NCBI GenBank assembly: GCA_013288685.1
Contig: JABDBM010000005.1
Span: 1-64,000, forward strand
From: Bacteroidota bacterium
GTDB taxonomy: Bacteria; Bacteroidota; Bacteroidia; Sphingobacteriales; Sphingobacteriaceae
Length of the DNA stretch: 64,000 bases
Reading direction: 5' to 3'
How positions within the stretch are numbered: position 1 is the first letter of the stretch; each line of letters begins with the position of its first letter. Of the stretch, positions 16,168-25,873 are shown piece after piece. The notes beneath the pieces are model-generated. The model searched no databases and was not told the DNA's origin. It saw only the letters and a program-made list of their open reading frames with translations. The translations under genes were made by a program, and so were the position numbers.

Positions 16168-16815
16168 ATGGAAAAGGAAAAAACAGATAAAAAGGATCAT
16201 ATCCTGGATGTTGCTGAACGGGTGTTTTCAGACCTGGGATTTGACGGCGCCTCCACCCGCATGATTTCGGGTGAAGCCGGCGTGAATATGGCCATGTTAA
16301 ATTATTATTTCGGATCGAAGGAAGGATTATTCCTCGCTATATTTGAGCGTAAAATTTCTTCCTTCCAAACGCTGCTGCAAAATATAGGTAGTGATGAAAG
16401 TATTTCATCATGGGATAAACTGGCCAAATGCATTGACAATTACGTTGAGCGAATCATCGTAAATAACTGCTTTCAAAAATTAATAACGCGGGAAATGTCC
16501 ATGAGCAAACGCTCGGACCTTACGGACAAAATCACCCGGATATTAATGGTAAACATAATTGAAATTAAAAAGATACTGGACGAAGGCGTTAAAACTGGTG
16601 GGTTTTATAAAAATACTGATACCGAATTATTAATAGCTACTATTTTCGGTACCAAAAGCTATATCATCAATTCGCCTCACGTTGCTTCACTTTTGCTGGG
16701 GCACGATATCCGCGACGAAAAGTTTTTGGAAGAAGAACTTAAACCCCGCATCAAAACGTATATGAAACGACTTTTAAAAGCTTACTTAATGAATGACAAT
16801 GACAACACTAAATAA
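16168..16815 (+). CDS. TetR/AcrR family transcriptional repressor
   Basis: The 215-residue product has an N-terminal helix-turn-helix (residues 8-55: VAERVFSDLGFDGAS, then ISGEAGVNMAMLNYYFGSKE) and a helical ligand domain. It heads a four-gene efflux operon and its 3' end overlaps tolC by 23 bases. Two palindromes with a common TCAATCG half site lie upstream, one inside its promoter, so it most likely represses itself and the pump until a toxic ligand binds. The ATG at 16168 is chosen over a GTG nine bases upstream. Confidence 0.92.
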   Translation: MEKEKTDKKDHILDVAERVFSDLGFDGASTRMISGEAGVNMAMLNYYFGSKEGLFLAIFERKISSFQTLLQNIGSDESISSWDKLAKCIDNYVERIIVNNCFQKLITREMSMSKRSDLTDKITRILMVNIIEIKKILDEGVKTGGFYKNTDTELLIATIFGTKSYIINSPHVASLLLGHDIRDEKFLEEELKPRIKTYMKRLLKAYLMNDNDNTK

Positions 16816-18163
16816 AACCATCGACCTCCACTTTTTTAAGAACCTGGCGATAACGGTTAAGCGTTATGCCGTTCCGGTAATCATTATGGCTTCGCTGTCT
16901 GTTAAAACAGCAAGCGCACAGGATAGGGAAATCACTTTAGCCGAAGCCCTTAAACTGGGTGTGGAAAGCAGCAATGTAGTAAAGCTTTCGCACGCCCGTG
17001 TTGACGAAGCCATAAGCGAATACGAACAGGCAAAAGACCGTGTTAACCCAAGCGGTAAAGCAAGCTTTGGTTATACCCGTGCCGAAATTCCTATCAACAC
17101 GCTTGATTTTGGCACCAACAGCATCGGCTTGCCAAAAAACGATAATGCTTACATCGGAACTGCATCAGTAAGTGAAGTGATTTTTGGCGGCAATAAATTA
17201 AAATATGCCCAGCAAAGCACCGAGTTGTTAACCCAGGTGGCCCGCATGAATGCCGTTAACGACAAGGATCAAATTACTTACGATATTATTGCAGCCTATT
17301 ATAACCTGTACAAAGTGCTGCAAAGCCAGAAGGTAGTTAAACAAAACTTAAATACTATTGACGAGCAGATACACCAGGCACAACGCTTTTTTGACCAGGG
17401 TTTGGTCACCAAAAATGATGTATTGCGCTTTCAGTTGCAGCGTTCCAATATCGAGTTAAATGGTATCGACCTGGAAACTAATCGTAAAATTGTAAATTAT
17501 AACCTTGATGTGTTGCTGGGCCTGCCCGAAACTACCCAGTTAAGTATTAAAGATATTGACGAGGCCCAACGGGAAATTGGTCCGCTTACTACTTACGTTG
17601 ATACGGCGCTTGCAGTTCGTGCTGAATTACGGACGCTTGATTTACGCACCCAGGTTGCGGAAACTCAAATAAAAAATGTAAACGCCAATACGCTGCCAAC
17701 GCTGGCCGCATCGGGTGCCGCTTATTATGTGGGTACTAATTTAAACCCTGTTAGGGGAGGTTCGTACATTACGCCAATAACGCTTGGTTTAAACCTTTCG
17801 TGGGATTTTTCGACACTGTGGAACAACAAACACAAAGTTAGCGAAGCTAAAGTGCAACGCGACGAAGTGGAACTGAACAAAGCCATTAAAATAAATGATG
17901 TAAAACGGGAAGTAAATCAAAACTATCAAAGTTATGTAATGGCTTTAGATAAGATAAAGCTTTTACAAACATCAATAGAGCAAGCAGGCGAAAACAATAA
18001 AATCCTCGACTCGAAATATAAAAGCAACATAGCATCGGCTACCGACCGTGCAGATGCCGAGACATTACTTTACCAGGCCCAAATAAACCTTGAGCTGGCA
18101 AAGGCCGATGCAGGGTTGGCTTACTATACTTTAATCAAATCAACCGGAAAACTTAGCAAATAA
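16793..18163 (+). CDS. TolC family outer membrane efflux protein
   Basis: The 456-residue product has a signal peptide ending near TASAQ (after an unusually long 40-residue leader) and two OEP repeats with long coiled-coil helices. Family sequence includes ITLAEALKLG at the mature start. It forms the outer-membrane channel of the tripartite pump encoded with the next two genes. The start lies inside the tetR 3' end; ATGs at 16793 and 16799 are both possible. Confidence 0.92.
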   Translation: MTMTTLNKTIDLHFFKNLAITVKRYAVPVIIMASLSVKTASAQDREITLAEALKLGVESSNVVKLSHARVDEAISEYEQAKDRVNPSGKASFGYTRAEIPINTLDFGTNSIGLPKNDNAYIGTASVSEVIFGGNKLKYAQQSTELLTQVARMNAVNDKDQITYDIIAAYYNLYKVLQSQKVVKQNLNTIDEQIHQAQRFFDQGLVTKNDVLRFQLQRSNIELNGIDLETNRKIVNYNLDVLLGLPETTQLSIKDIDEAQREIGPLTTYVDTALAVRAELRTLDLRTQVAETQIKNVNANTLPTLAASGAAYYVGTNLNPVRGGSYITPITLGLNLSWDFSTLWNNKHKVSEAKVQRDEVELNKAIKINDVKREVNQNYQSYVMALDKIKLLQTSIEQAGENNKILDSKYKSNIASATDRADAETLLYQAQINLELAKADAGLAYYTLIKSTGKLSK

Positions 18164-18206
18164 TCTTCCTAATCAATCATTCACAGATACACTAATTAAA
18201 AATATC

Positions 18207-19265
18207 ATGGCACAAGAAACATCAGAAAATGCAACCAAAAAGAAACCTAACCGGGTATTGCCAATTATATTGGGCATTATATTAATAGCCGGCGTTGCTT
18301 TTGGAATAAAAGAATATATATACTACGGCAAACACATTGATACCGATGATGCTCAAATTGACGGCGACATTAGCCAGGTTGTGGCCCGCGTGGGAGGCTA
18401 TGTTGACAGTATTTATTTCCAGGAAAATACTCACGTAAATAAAGATCAGGAACTGGTGAAAATTGACGACCAGGATTACAAGCTGAAATTAGAGCAGGCA
18501 CAAGCAGCACAAGTTGGCGCAAGTGCCAATATCAACGTTGGCCAATCGCAAATATTTGCCAATGCAGCTAACTCGGCAAGTGCAAAAGCACAGGTTGAAT
18601 CGGCAGCTGCAAGGTTGGAAAAAGTTACCAAAGATTACGCACGTTATGCTAACCTGATAAAAGACGGCTCAATAACACAGCAACAGTTTGATCAGGCTAA
18701 AGCCGATTTAGATGTTGCAAAAGCAACCTACAATGCATCGCAAGATCAATACAAAGCTGCCGAAGAACAAGTTGGAGCTACCAAAAGCCAGTTGAACGTA
18801 ACCAATAAAGGTGTAAGCCAAAAGCAGGTTGATGTTGATTATGCCAAACTGCAATTATCATATACAAATGTAAAATCGCCATCGAGCGGTATTGCATCTA
18901 AAAAGAATGTACAGGTTGGTCAGTTGGTACAGGCCGGGCAAACTCTGTTCTCGATTGTAAACGATAACAGTATTTATATCACTGCTAACTTTAAAGAAAC
19001 GCAGTTAGACAAAATTGCGAACGGCCAGCCGGTAAATATTGAGGTTGATGCTTATCCAGACTTGAAATTAACCGGAACAGTGTTCAATTTTTCGCCTGCA
19101 ACCGGCGCTAAATTCTCCCTGTTGCCACCGGATAATGCTACCGGTAACTTTGTAAAAGTGGTACAACGTATCCCTATCAAAATAAAAATTAACGGCAGCA
19201 AAGAAGACATGGAAAAACTGCGCCCGGGCATGAGCGTGAATGTGAGTGTGATTATAGGGAAATAA
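18207..19265 (+). CDS. HlyD/EmrA family periplasmic adaptor
   Basis: The 352-residue membrane-fusion protein has one N-terminal helix (about residues 18-36). The barrel-sandwich start follows (DTDDAQIDGDISQVVARVGGY split over two strands), then a coiled coil around residues 90-200 and a beta-barrel with SPSSGIASKKNVQVGQLV. It links the EmrB transporter to the TolC channel. It lies 43 bases after tolC. A phrase-repeat element separates it from emrB. Confidence 0.92.
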   Translation: MAQETSENATKKKPNRVLPIILGIILIAGVAFGIKEYIYYGKHIDTDDAQIDGDISQVVARVGGYVDSIYFQENTHVNKDQELVKIDDQDYKLKLEQAQAAQVGASANINVGQSQIFANAANSASAKAQVESAAARLEKVTKDYARYANLIKDGSITQQQFDQAKADLDVAKATYNASQDQYKAAEEQVGATKSQLNVTNKGVSQKQVDVDYAKLQLSYTNVKSPSSGIASKKNVQVGQLVQAGQTLFSIVNDNSIYITANFKETQLDKIANGQPVNIEVDAYPDLKLTGTVFNFSPATGAKFSLLPPDNATGNFVKVVQRIPIKIKINGSKEDMEKLRPGMSVNVSVIIGK

Positions 19266-19267
19266 GA

Positions 19268-19413
19268 GGTTCATAGTTGATGGTTAATAGCCGGAAAGGG
19301 ATTGGTTCATAGTTGATGGTTTATAGTTCATAGCCGGAGGACAGCACAAAAGTGCGCATCTTTTCTACCATGAACTAAAGCGAACCATGAGCTAAAGTGA
19401 ACCATGAACTAAC
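19268..19413. repeat. Intercistronic repeat built from GGTTCATAGTTGATGGTT
   Basis: Two direct copies of GGTTCATAGTTGATGGTT start at 19268 and 19304, each followed by ATAG and a CCGGA. They are followed on the other side by three inverted copies of the phrase AACCATGAACTAA (19369-19413). The arms can pair over most of the gap between emrA and emrB, inside an otherwise tight operon. Confidence 0.65.
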
Positions 19414-19440
19414 AATAAACGAAGTTTAAATAAAAAAACA

Positions 19441-20988
19441 ATGGCTGAAACTGGCTTTAAAAAATGGATCATCACCATTACGGTTATCGTGGCTTCGTTA
19501 CTGGAGCTGATAGATACCACGATAGTGAATGTATCCTTACCGGTTATCCAGGGCAACCTGGGTGCCACATTGGAAGACGTTGCCTGGGTTGTTACCGGGT
19601 ACGCCGTTGCAAACGTAATTATCTTGCCTATGTCGGGCTGGCTGGGCAGCAGGTTCGGTCGCAAACAGTATTTTATAACGTCTATAGTTGTATTTACCAT
19701 CGCATCGTTTTTGTGCGGTAATGCAACCAGCCTGAATGAATTGGTAATATTCAGGATATTGCAGGGCCTTGCCGGTGGCGGTTTAATATCAACGTCGCAG
19801 GCTATATTAATTGAAACCTGGCCCCGCGAACAAATAGGAACCGCAACTGCGCTGTTTGGCTTAGGCGCTGTAGTAGGCCCAACTGTAGGGCCAACCATTG
19901 GCGGCTATATCACCGATCACTCTACATGGCGCTGGATATTTTATGTAAACATACCTGTGGGTGCTGTCGCTGCGTTTTGTGCTTACACTTTTGTGCGCGA
20001 AACCCCGAAGGAGGCCAAGGGAAAACCAATAGATTGGTGGGGCATAGCCCTGCTGGCTGTAGCTGTAGGCAGTTTACAAACCATATTGGAAAAAGGCGAA
20101 TCGGAAGATTGGTTTGCCAAAACATACATTCTGGTGCTTACCATCACCGCTGTATTAGGCGTGTTCCTGTTCATCTGGCGCGAAACGAGTATCGAATTCC
20201 CGATTGTAAACTTTGGCATCCTCCGACATCGAAGTTTCGCGGTGGGTATGTTTACCTCCTTTGTGCTCGGGTTTGGCTTGTATGGGTCAGTGTTCGTGTT
20301 CCCGGTGTTCTGTCAAAATCTGCTCGGCTTTTCATCGCAGCAAACTGGCGAACTATTATTTCCCGGTGGGTTATGTACCATTATAATGATGCCCTTTATT
20401 GGTAAGATGCTAAATAAAGGTATCCCTGCACAGTTTATGGCTACAGGCGGCATGTTTTTGTTCTTTGTGTTTACCACGATGCTCAGCAACTCAACCCTGG
20501 GCACGGGTGAAAAGGATGTACTGGTTCCGTTACTGATAAGAGGCGTAGGTATGGCGCTGTTGTTTGTACCGCTTACCACCCTTGCCATAGCCGATTTAAA
20601 GGGCCCTGAATTAGGGCAGGGTACGGGCTTAAATAACATGATGCGCCAGTTAGGCGGTTCGTTTGGTATTGCCGTATTAACTACTATTATCCATATACGT
20701 GTGGCCAAGCACCGGAGCGACCTGTTAACCAACGTAAACCCGTACAATAATGCCTTTACCGAAAGGCTGAATATGCTGCAACATGCGTTTATGGCCAAAG
20801 GCAAGTCGGCATTGGATGCTTTGCACATGGCCTACATGGCTATTGACGGGGCAGTAACCCGCCAGTCGTTATTGTTAACTTATGATGATGCTTACTGGAT
20901 ATCGGGGTTGGTAATGTTATTCTCTATACCGCTGCTTTACCTGCAGCCGTTTAAAAAGGCAGTTAAACTGCCGGTAGACTCTCACTAA
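19441..20988 (+). CDS. EmrB/QacA (DHA2) family MFS multidrug transporter
   Basis: The 515-residue inner-membrane transporter has 14 predicted helices. The DHA2 features are LLELIDTTIVNVSLPVI in helix 1, WVVTGYAVANVIILP in helix 2, GSRFGRKQYF between helices 2 and 3, and the antiporter motif GAVVGPTVGPTIGGYI in helix 5. It probably exports hydrophobic or cationic drugs by proton antiport with the adaptor and channel encoded upstream. A hairpin follows directly after the stop. Confidence 0.93.
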   Translation: MAETGFKKWIITITVIVASLLELIDTTIVNVSLPVIQGNLGATLEDVAWVVTGYAVANVIILPMSGWLGSRFGRKQYFITSIVVFTIASFLCGNATSLNELVIFRILQGLAGGGLISTSQAILIETWPREQIGTATALFGLGAVVGPTVGPTIGGYITDHSTWRWIFYVNIPVGAVAAFCAYTFVRETPKEAKGKPIDWWGIALLAVAVGSLQTILEKGESEDWFAKTYILVLTITAVLGVFLFIWRETSIEFPIVNFGILRHRSFAVGMFTSFVLGFGLYGSVFVFPVFCQNLLGFSSQQTGELLFPGGLCTIIMMPFIGKMLNKGIPAQFMATGGMFLFFVFTTMLSNSTLGTGEKDVLVPLLIRGVGMALLFVPLTTLAIADLKGPELGQGTGLNNMMRQLGGSFGIAVLTTIIHIRVAKHRSDLLTNVNPYNNAFTERLNMLQHAFMAKGKSALDALHMAYMAIDGAVTRQSLLLTYDDAYWISGLVMLFSIPLLYLQPFKKAVKLPVDSH

Positions 20989-20993
20989 ATAAC

Positions 20994-21023
20994 AAAGCCG
21001 TGTGCCAAAAGGTACACGGCTTT
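20994..21023 (+). terminator. Hairpin at the end of the efflux operon
   Basis: AAAGCCGTGTGCC (20994-21006) pairs with GGTACACGGCTTT (21011-21023) with one G-T pair and an AAAA loop. Only three T follow on the plus strand, so termination may be partial. Confidence 0.65.
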
Positions 21024-21450
21024 GCCAAAAAAAACTTACAATTAAAATTTATCACTCCTCCCGGGAAACAATTTACTTCTCGCGAAAATAATAAGGGATC
21101 CGGGTTTTGTTTAATCTACGCCATAAATGTAGCGCTTTTTGAGTGACAATAGCAAATTTTATTTATTGTAAAACAACAATTTATGAAGAACAGATGAAAA
21201 TTTGTTTTTTAACAGGTTTTTTACAGAGTAGTCAGGGGAGTCCGCAAAGTCAGAGAGTCCCGAAATCCGAAATAAGCTGCAAGGAAGTTGGAAGATGGTA
21301 CCCAACCTAATTTTCGCTGAAATTTTGAACCATTATAGCCCTAAACATGTCTTTATTGGCAAATAAATTACGGCAAAAAAGTTTTTTAGAAGAAAAACTA
21401 ACTGGGTTTAAGCAGGTTAAATGCATATATGGTCTATTTTTCAAAAAATA
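21024..21450. other. Intergenic region before tRNA-Asp
   Basis: There is no credible gene. Around 21224-21270 there is a degenerate GTCAG/AGTCC-type phrase resembling the repeat material elsewhere in the window. A long minus-strand reading frame runs through this region and the tRNA, but it is a tRNA-antisense artefact. Confidence 0.5.
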
Positions 21451-21481
21451 TTTGTGAGAAACAAAATGCTGCGTATATTTG
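21451..21481 (+). promoter_or_regulatory. Promoter of tRNA-Asp
   Basis: TTTG (21451-21454) and TATATTTG (21474-21481) are exactly 19 bases apart, a full match to the Bacteroidetes consensus. The tRNA starts 12 bases after the -7 box. Confidence 0.65.
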
Positions 21482-21492
21482 CACACCCAAAC

Positions 21493-21566
21493 GGAGTGGT
21501 AGTTCAGCTGGTTAGAATACGTGCCTGTCACGCACGGGGTCGCGGGTTCGAGTCCCGTCCATTCCG
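21493..21566 (+). tRNA. tRNA-Asp (GTC)
   Basis: A 74-base cloverleaf with acceptor stem GGAGTGG/CCATTCC (one G-T pair) and discriminator G. The D-arm is GTTCAGCTGGTTAGAAT, the anticodon GTC is at 21527-21529 in loop CTGTCAC, and the T-arm is GGGTTCGAGTCCC. It is very close to the E. coli tRNA-Asp sequence. CCA is not encoded. Confidence 0.96.
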
Positions 21567-21590
21567 CTAAAAAGGACGAAGATCCTTTTA

Positions 21591-21626
21591 AAACGCTTAA
21601 ATCATTTGGTTTAAGCGTTTTTTTTT
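21591..21626 (+). terminator. Intrinsic terminator of tRNA-Asp
   Basis: AAACGCTTAAA (21591-21601) pairs perfectly with TTTAAGCGTTT (21610-21620) around an 8-base loop, followed by a continuous T-run to 21626. A smaller AAAAGGA/TCCTTTT hairpin lies just before it. Confidence 0.88.
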
Positions 21627-21904
21627 GCCCCAAAAAACATTTAGTTACCCATATTTAGGGATCAAGTAAATTAAGCATAGATATTAGCAAGCCTGAAAAG
21701 GAAAAAGTTTTTCATTCGCGATGAAATCGCACTTTTTTGCTTTAGATGTGTCAAACTCCGAAAGAAAAATGCGGTTATCAAACTAACATGGCGGCCGGAT
21801 ATTGTCACAAGACGGACGAGATGAACCAAGCGGCTTCCAGGTTAAATATCATCAAATGATTATTAAAATCTACCTAACTTGTAAAATAAGGGATAATGAA
21901 GTTT
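21627..21904. other. Intergenic region after tRNA-Asp
   Basis: There is no recognisable gene, repeat of the tRNA 3' end, integrase or attachment site. A short hairpin lies near 21710-21732 (TCGCGATGAAATCGC). Confidence 0.45.
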
Positions 21905-21937
21905 AAAAAAGGCGCTCCCATTTTGCCTGAAGCGCCT
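21905..21937 (-). terminator. Intrinsic terminator closing the polysaccharide utilisation locus
   Basis: On the minus strand AGGCGCT (21937-21931) pairs with AGCGCCT (21916-21910) and is followed by six T. It lies about 130 bases after the GH127 stop and is the first strong terminator downstream of that gene. Confidence 0.75.
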
Positions 21938-22065
21938 ATCTAACCAACCAAATAACAGGAGCCCACCTGCTATATTTTTAATTTTTTAAACTAACTATCA
22001 TAATTAAACTAAATCATCCTCCTGCTCAGGATATTCCTAAAAGCTTGTCAACATTTGGGAATAGG

Positions 22066-24041
22066 TCACTTTGCCGCAATATCCACCGGAAACCAAACAG
22101 TCATTTCACCCGGCCCCCTATTTGCCCATGAATAATAAGGTATTGCAGTTAGCGTTACTTTTTTTGTTCCTGTTTGCAAACTATCCTTTCTAACCACTTC
22201 ACCTTTTAAAACTGTTACGCCATTTAACAGGCCCTTTTCATACTGCGGTTTAAAAATTGTTTTATCAGGAATTATTAAGTCGCTCACTTTACCATCATTA
22301 TCTTTCCACTCTGCACTGTACATGATAGGGCCACGTTGTAAGGCAACCTTATTTCTGTCATCCACCAATTCTTTGTTGGCAATAACTTTTTCAACCTCCA
22401 TAGGTAGGTTCAACTGCACCTGGTCGCCCTTTTTCCAAACCCGGCTAATTACAGCGTAGCCGTTTTCCATTTGATATTTAACCGGTTTGCCGTTCACCTT
22501 AATGTCAAATTTTGAAGGGTTAAGTTTTTGTAAGCATACAGATCAGACGGAATAGCCTGTGCACGCACCCATCCGGGGATACGCATGCGCAGGTTGAAAT
22601 TGGTAGCCGATGAAGGATCGATATTAAAGGATAATAAACCATTCCACGGATAATTGTTAACCTGGGTGATTTTTACATTCCTGTCATTCACCTTCATATC
22701 GGCAGTGCCGGCAATAAAAAGGTTTACATAAATGCCATTATCTTTTTGTGCATAAATATATCCGGGCAGCGAAGGCAGAAAACGCACCATATTAGTAGGG
22801 CAGCAGGAACACTCAAACCAACCAGATCTGCCCGGCTCTAACGCAGCGTGGGTAAATCCATTGGTTACCTGCATTGCATTGGTATAAAAAAAAGATTTAC
22901 CATCCAGACCGAGACCAGATATCAAGCCGTTATACAGTACTTTTTCTAAAAGGTCGATGTATTTCGAATAGCCGTGAAGCAGAAACATGCGCTGGTTCCA
23001 AAATACTTCGCCTATTGCCGCGCAAGTTTCATTGTAGGCGGTAGTGTTGGGCAGTTCATAATCTGCGCCAAAACGTTCGCCATTGGGCACTGCGCCAATC
23101 CCTCCTTGCACGTATGTTTTTTTGCTAACCATGTTATTCCAAATCCTGTCAATTGCGGCAATGTATTGTTTATCGCCGGTTAAAGCAGCTACATCCGCAA
23201 TTCCTGAATATAGATACATAGCGCGCACGGCATGGCCCTCGGCCGCGTCCTGATCAACTACCGGTTCATCATCCTGCCAATACATGCCGTTTTTCCATTC
23301 GTCAGCATTCGTTTTATCATAAGTACGGTGACCGCGCTCATCTATAAAAAATTTGGCCAGGTCCAGGTAATCCTTTTTTCCGGTAATGCGGTATAAGCGC
23401 ACCAAACCCATTTCTACAATTTCGTGACCCGGCGCCACATGCCTTTTACCGGGGCCAAAAACGCTTACCAGCAGATCGGCATTTTTTAAGGCGATATTCA
23501 GGAAATTTCTTTCGCCGGTCGCCAGGTAATGAGCACTTGCAGCCTCAAACATGTGGCCCGAATTGTATAACTCGTGGCTCAATTCATTTTCTTTTACCCA
23601 GCGCTCGGGGCCAGACCATTCGTGCGGGTGCAGCGGATCAATTGTACGGGCGGTATATAAATAACCGTCAGGCTCCTGCGCTTTGCCTACTATGGTGATC
23701 AATGAATCGACATAAGCCTGCAGCGTTGGATCTGGATGTACCGCCATGGAATAGGATGCGCCTTCAATAGTTTTATAAATATCCGTATCATCAAAAGGGA
23801 ATTTGGTACAAAACTTTCCTTTTCGCGCCGCAGCCATCTCAAAGTTTTTAACACGACCGGTATTTTCACAACGTGCAAAGGATGCCGGTATGGTTACCGT
23901 GCGGTTGGTCTCAATCCGCGGCAGCCAGAATTTGTCATCCAGCTTCACCCTGGTAAAGGCAACCGGCTGAATAGGGTAATCTTTCACCTGAGCACCAGCT
24001 GTGCCGGCAAACAGGAAACAAGCAATAATTAACTTTCTCAT
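22066..24041 (-). pseudogene. GH127-type beta-L-arabinofuranosidase, frameshifted
   Basis: GH127 enzymes release beta-L-arabinofuranose. A signal peptide (FAGTAGAQ) starts a 515-codon frame holding the (alpha/alpha)6 catalytic part, with HEIVEMGLVRLYR, the metal and nucleophile Cys region FECSCCPTNMVRFLP, and NLRMRIPGWVRAQAIPSDLY. This frame runs off at 22494 in non-family sequence (NLTLQNLTLR). The remaining 143 codons to 22066 are in another frame (NGKPVKYQMENGYAVISRVWKKGD) and restore normal length, about 660. The shift maps to an A-run (plus-strand T-run 22525-22529): one extra A would rejoin the frames through KKLNPSKFDIKV. It may be a true mutation, a slippage site or a sequencing error. 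All catalytic residues precede the break. Confidence 0.82.
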
Positions 24042-24067
24042 TTTTTTAAATTTACTGGTGACCTTTC

Positions 24068-25801
24068 TTAAATATTCCCCTTCTTCAACTCATCTACTGC
24101 AAAGGCTGCCGCCCTTGCCGTCATAGCCATATAAGTTAACGATGGATTTTGGCAGGCACTTGATACCATGGCCGCGCCATCCGTCACAAATACGTTTTGC
24201 GCATCCCAAACCTGGTTGTTCCCATTAAGTACCGACGTTTTTGGGTCCCGGCCCATACGTGCGCTGCCCATTTCGTGGATGCCCTGGCCTATGGCATAGT
24301 TTTTATAATCCCAGGTGGTGATATTTTTCACGCCTACGGCTTCGTACATGGCCACTAACTCCTTCACTATATCTTTGCGCATTTTAAATTCGTTTTCGCG
24401 TAAAACGGCATCCATGGCCAATACCGGCAGTCCCCATTTATCTTTTACTGTTTTATCAAGACTGATTTTATTATCATGGTAAGGCAATATTTCGCCAAAA
24501 CCAGTTGCGCCAATATGCCAGGCACCGGGTTCGGTAATCGTGTCTTTGTAAGCTCCACCTATATTCATTTCGGCCACATCGCGGCTCCAGCCTTCGCGGC
24601 TGGCGCTGCCCTGGTAGCCATAACCCCGCAAAAAGTCGCGTTTATCGCCAAATAGATTGGCAAAACGTGGTATATAAAAACCATTTGCCCGGCGACCAAA
24701 GTAGTATTTATCCTCAAAACCCTCAATAGTACCCTGTGCACCCAACATGTAGTGATGGTCCATAATGTTATGGCCAAGTTCGCCGCTGCTGCTGCCTAAG
24801 CCACCTTCCCAAACATCGGTAGCCGAGTTCATGAGTACCCAGGCGCTATTGAGCGCCGAGGCATTTAGGAACACTATTTTTGAGTTATACACGTAAGTTT
24901 GATTGGTTTCGGCATCCAAAACCTCAACGCCGGTGGCCTTTTTGGTGTCTTTATTGTAGATAATTTTGGTTACGATAGAAAACGGCCTTACCGTTAAATT
25001 ACCCGTTGCCACTGCAGCCGGCAATGTTGATGATTGCGTGCTGAAATACCCGCCAAATGGGCAGCCCTCCCAACACCTGTTGCGGTATTGGCATTGCGTG
25101 CGGGCCTGTAGCGGCGCTGTTAAATTGGCCACCCGCCCTATTATCATGTGGCGCTGCTCTTTATAGGCTGCTTTTATACGCGCGGCTACATCTTTCTCCA
25201 CCACGTTTAACAGCATGGGCGGCAGGTAATGGCCGTCGGGCAGTTGCGGCAAACCTTCGAGGCTACCACTTATGCCGGCAAACTTCTCCACATAATCGTA
25301 CCAGGGCGCCATATCTTTATAACGGATGGGCCAGTCGATGGCTACACCGTCTTTTAAATTGGCTTCAAAATCCAAATCGCTCCAGCGATAGCTTTGCCTG
25401 CCCCATAAGGTTGAACGACCGCCTAATTTGTACGATCTCCACCAGGTAAACGGCTTCACCTCTACATAAGGCGATTCCTTTTCGTTTACCCACAAATTCA
25501 TCAGCGGTTCCTGGGCCGCGGTGCCATACATAGCCCAATCGCGCGATATCACGGGGTTGTCGGTTTTTTGCTTCAACGTAGCCGCGCCGCGGTGTTCAAA
25601 CTCCCATGGGTCTTTGTTAGCGGTTACATAATCCTTAATGTGCTCGTAGTTACGGCCGCGTTCCAGCATTAATACTTTCAAACCCTTTTCGGTGAGCTCT
25701 TTTGCTGCCCAACCGCCGCTAATGCCCGAACCGATGACAATGGCATCGTATGTGTTTTGCTTTACCGCCTTGTTATTTAAATTTGATGAATCAACTGGCA
25801 T
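24068..25801 (-). CDS. GMC family FAD-dependent oxidoreductase
   Basis: The 577-residue product has an FAD-binding Rossmann motif (VIGSGISGGWAA, residues 22-33). The GMC C-terminal region contains GIHEMGSARMGRDPKTSVLN and the active-site region SACQNPSLTYMAMTARAA. It resembles the sugar/gluconate dehydrogenase large subunits found in Bacteroidetes, which usually need a small Tat-exported subunit 3; no such gene lies nearby. It sits between a VCBS protein and GH127 in the PUL, so oxidation of a released sugar or glycoside is plausible. No signal peptide is visible. Confidence 0.88.
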   Translation of the reverse strand: MPVDSSNLNNKAVKQNTYDAIVIGSGISGGWAAKELTEKGLKVLMLERGRNYEHIKDYVTANKDPWEFEHRGAATLKQKTDNPVISRDWAMYGTAAQEPLMNLWVNEKESPYVEVKPFTWWRSYKLGGRSTLWGRQSYRWSDLDFEANLKDGVAIDWPIRYKDMAPWYDYVEKFAGISGSLEGLPQLPDGHYLPPMLLNVVEKDVAARIKAAYKEQRHMIIGRVANLTAPLQARTQCQYRNRCWEGCPFGGYFSTQSSTLPAAVATGNLTVRPFSIVTKIIYNKDTKKATGVEVLDAETNQTYVYNSKIVFLNASALNSAWVLMNSATDVWEGGLGSSSGELGHNIMDHHYMLGAQGTIEGFEDKYYFGRRANGFYIPRFANLFGDKRDFLRGYGYQGSASREGWSRDVAEMNIGGAYKDTITEPGAWHIGATGFGEILPYHDNKISLDKTVKDKWGLPVLAMDAVLRENEFKMRKDIVKELVAMYEAVGVKNITTWDYKNYAIGQGIHEMGSARMGRDPKTSVLNGNNQVWDAQNVFVTDGAAMVSSACQNPSLTYMAMTARAAAFAVDELKKGNI

Positions 25802-25873
25802 ACTCTTTTGGTTTATATATATACTTTCTAATTCCTAAAATATTTCATTATAATCTGTCTATTACATAATCGA

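Noticed and set aside
21307-21633. A 108-codon minus-strand frame containing EWTGLEPATPCVTGTYSNQL
   Set aside because: It is the antisense of tRNA-Asp. Frames with this peptide are a well-known annotation artefact of tRNA genes.
21493-22065. tRNA-Asp as an attachment site of an integrated island containing the PUL
   Set aside because: No integrase and no second copy of the tRNA 3' end was seen; codon use and gene families on both sides look alike.
22066-22497. Independent small gene starting at GTG 22497
   Set aside because: The frame continues upstream of the GTG with family-like sequence (NPSKFDIKV), so it is the frameshifted end of the GH127 gene.
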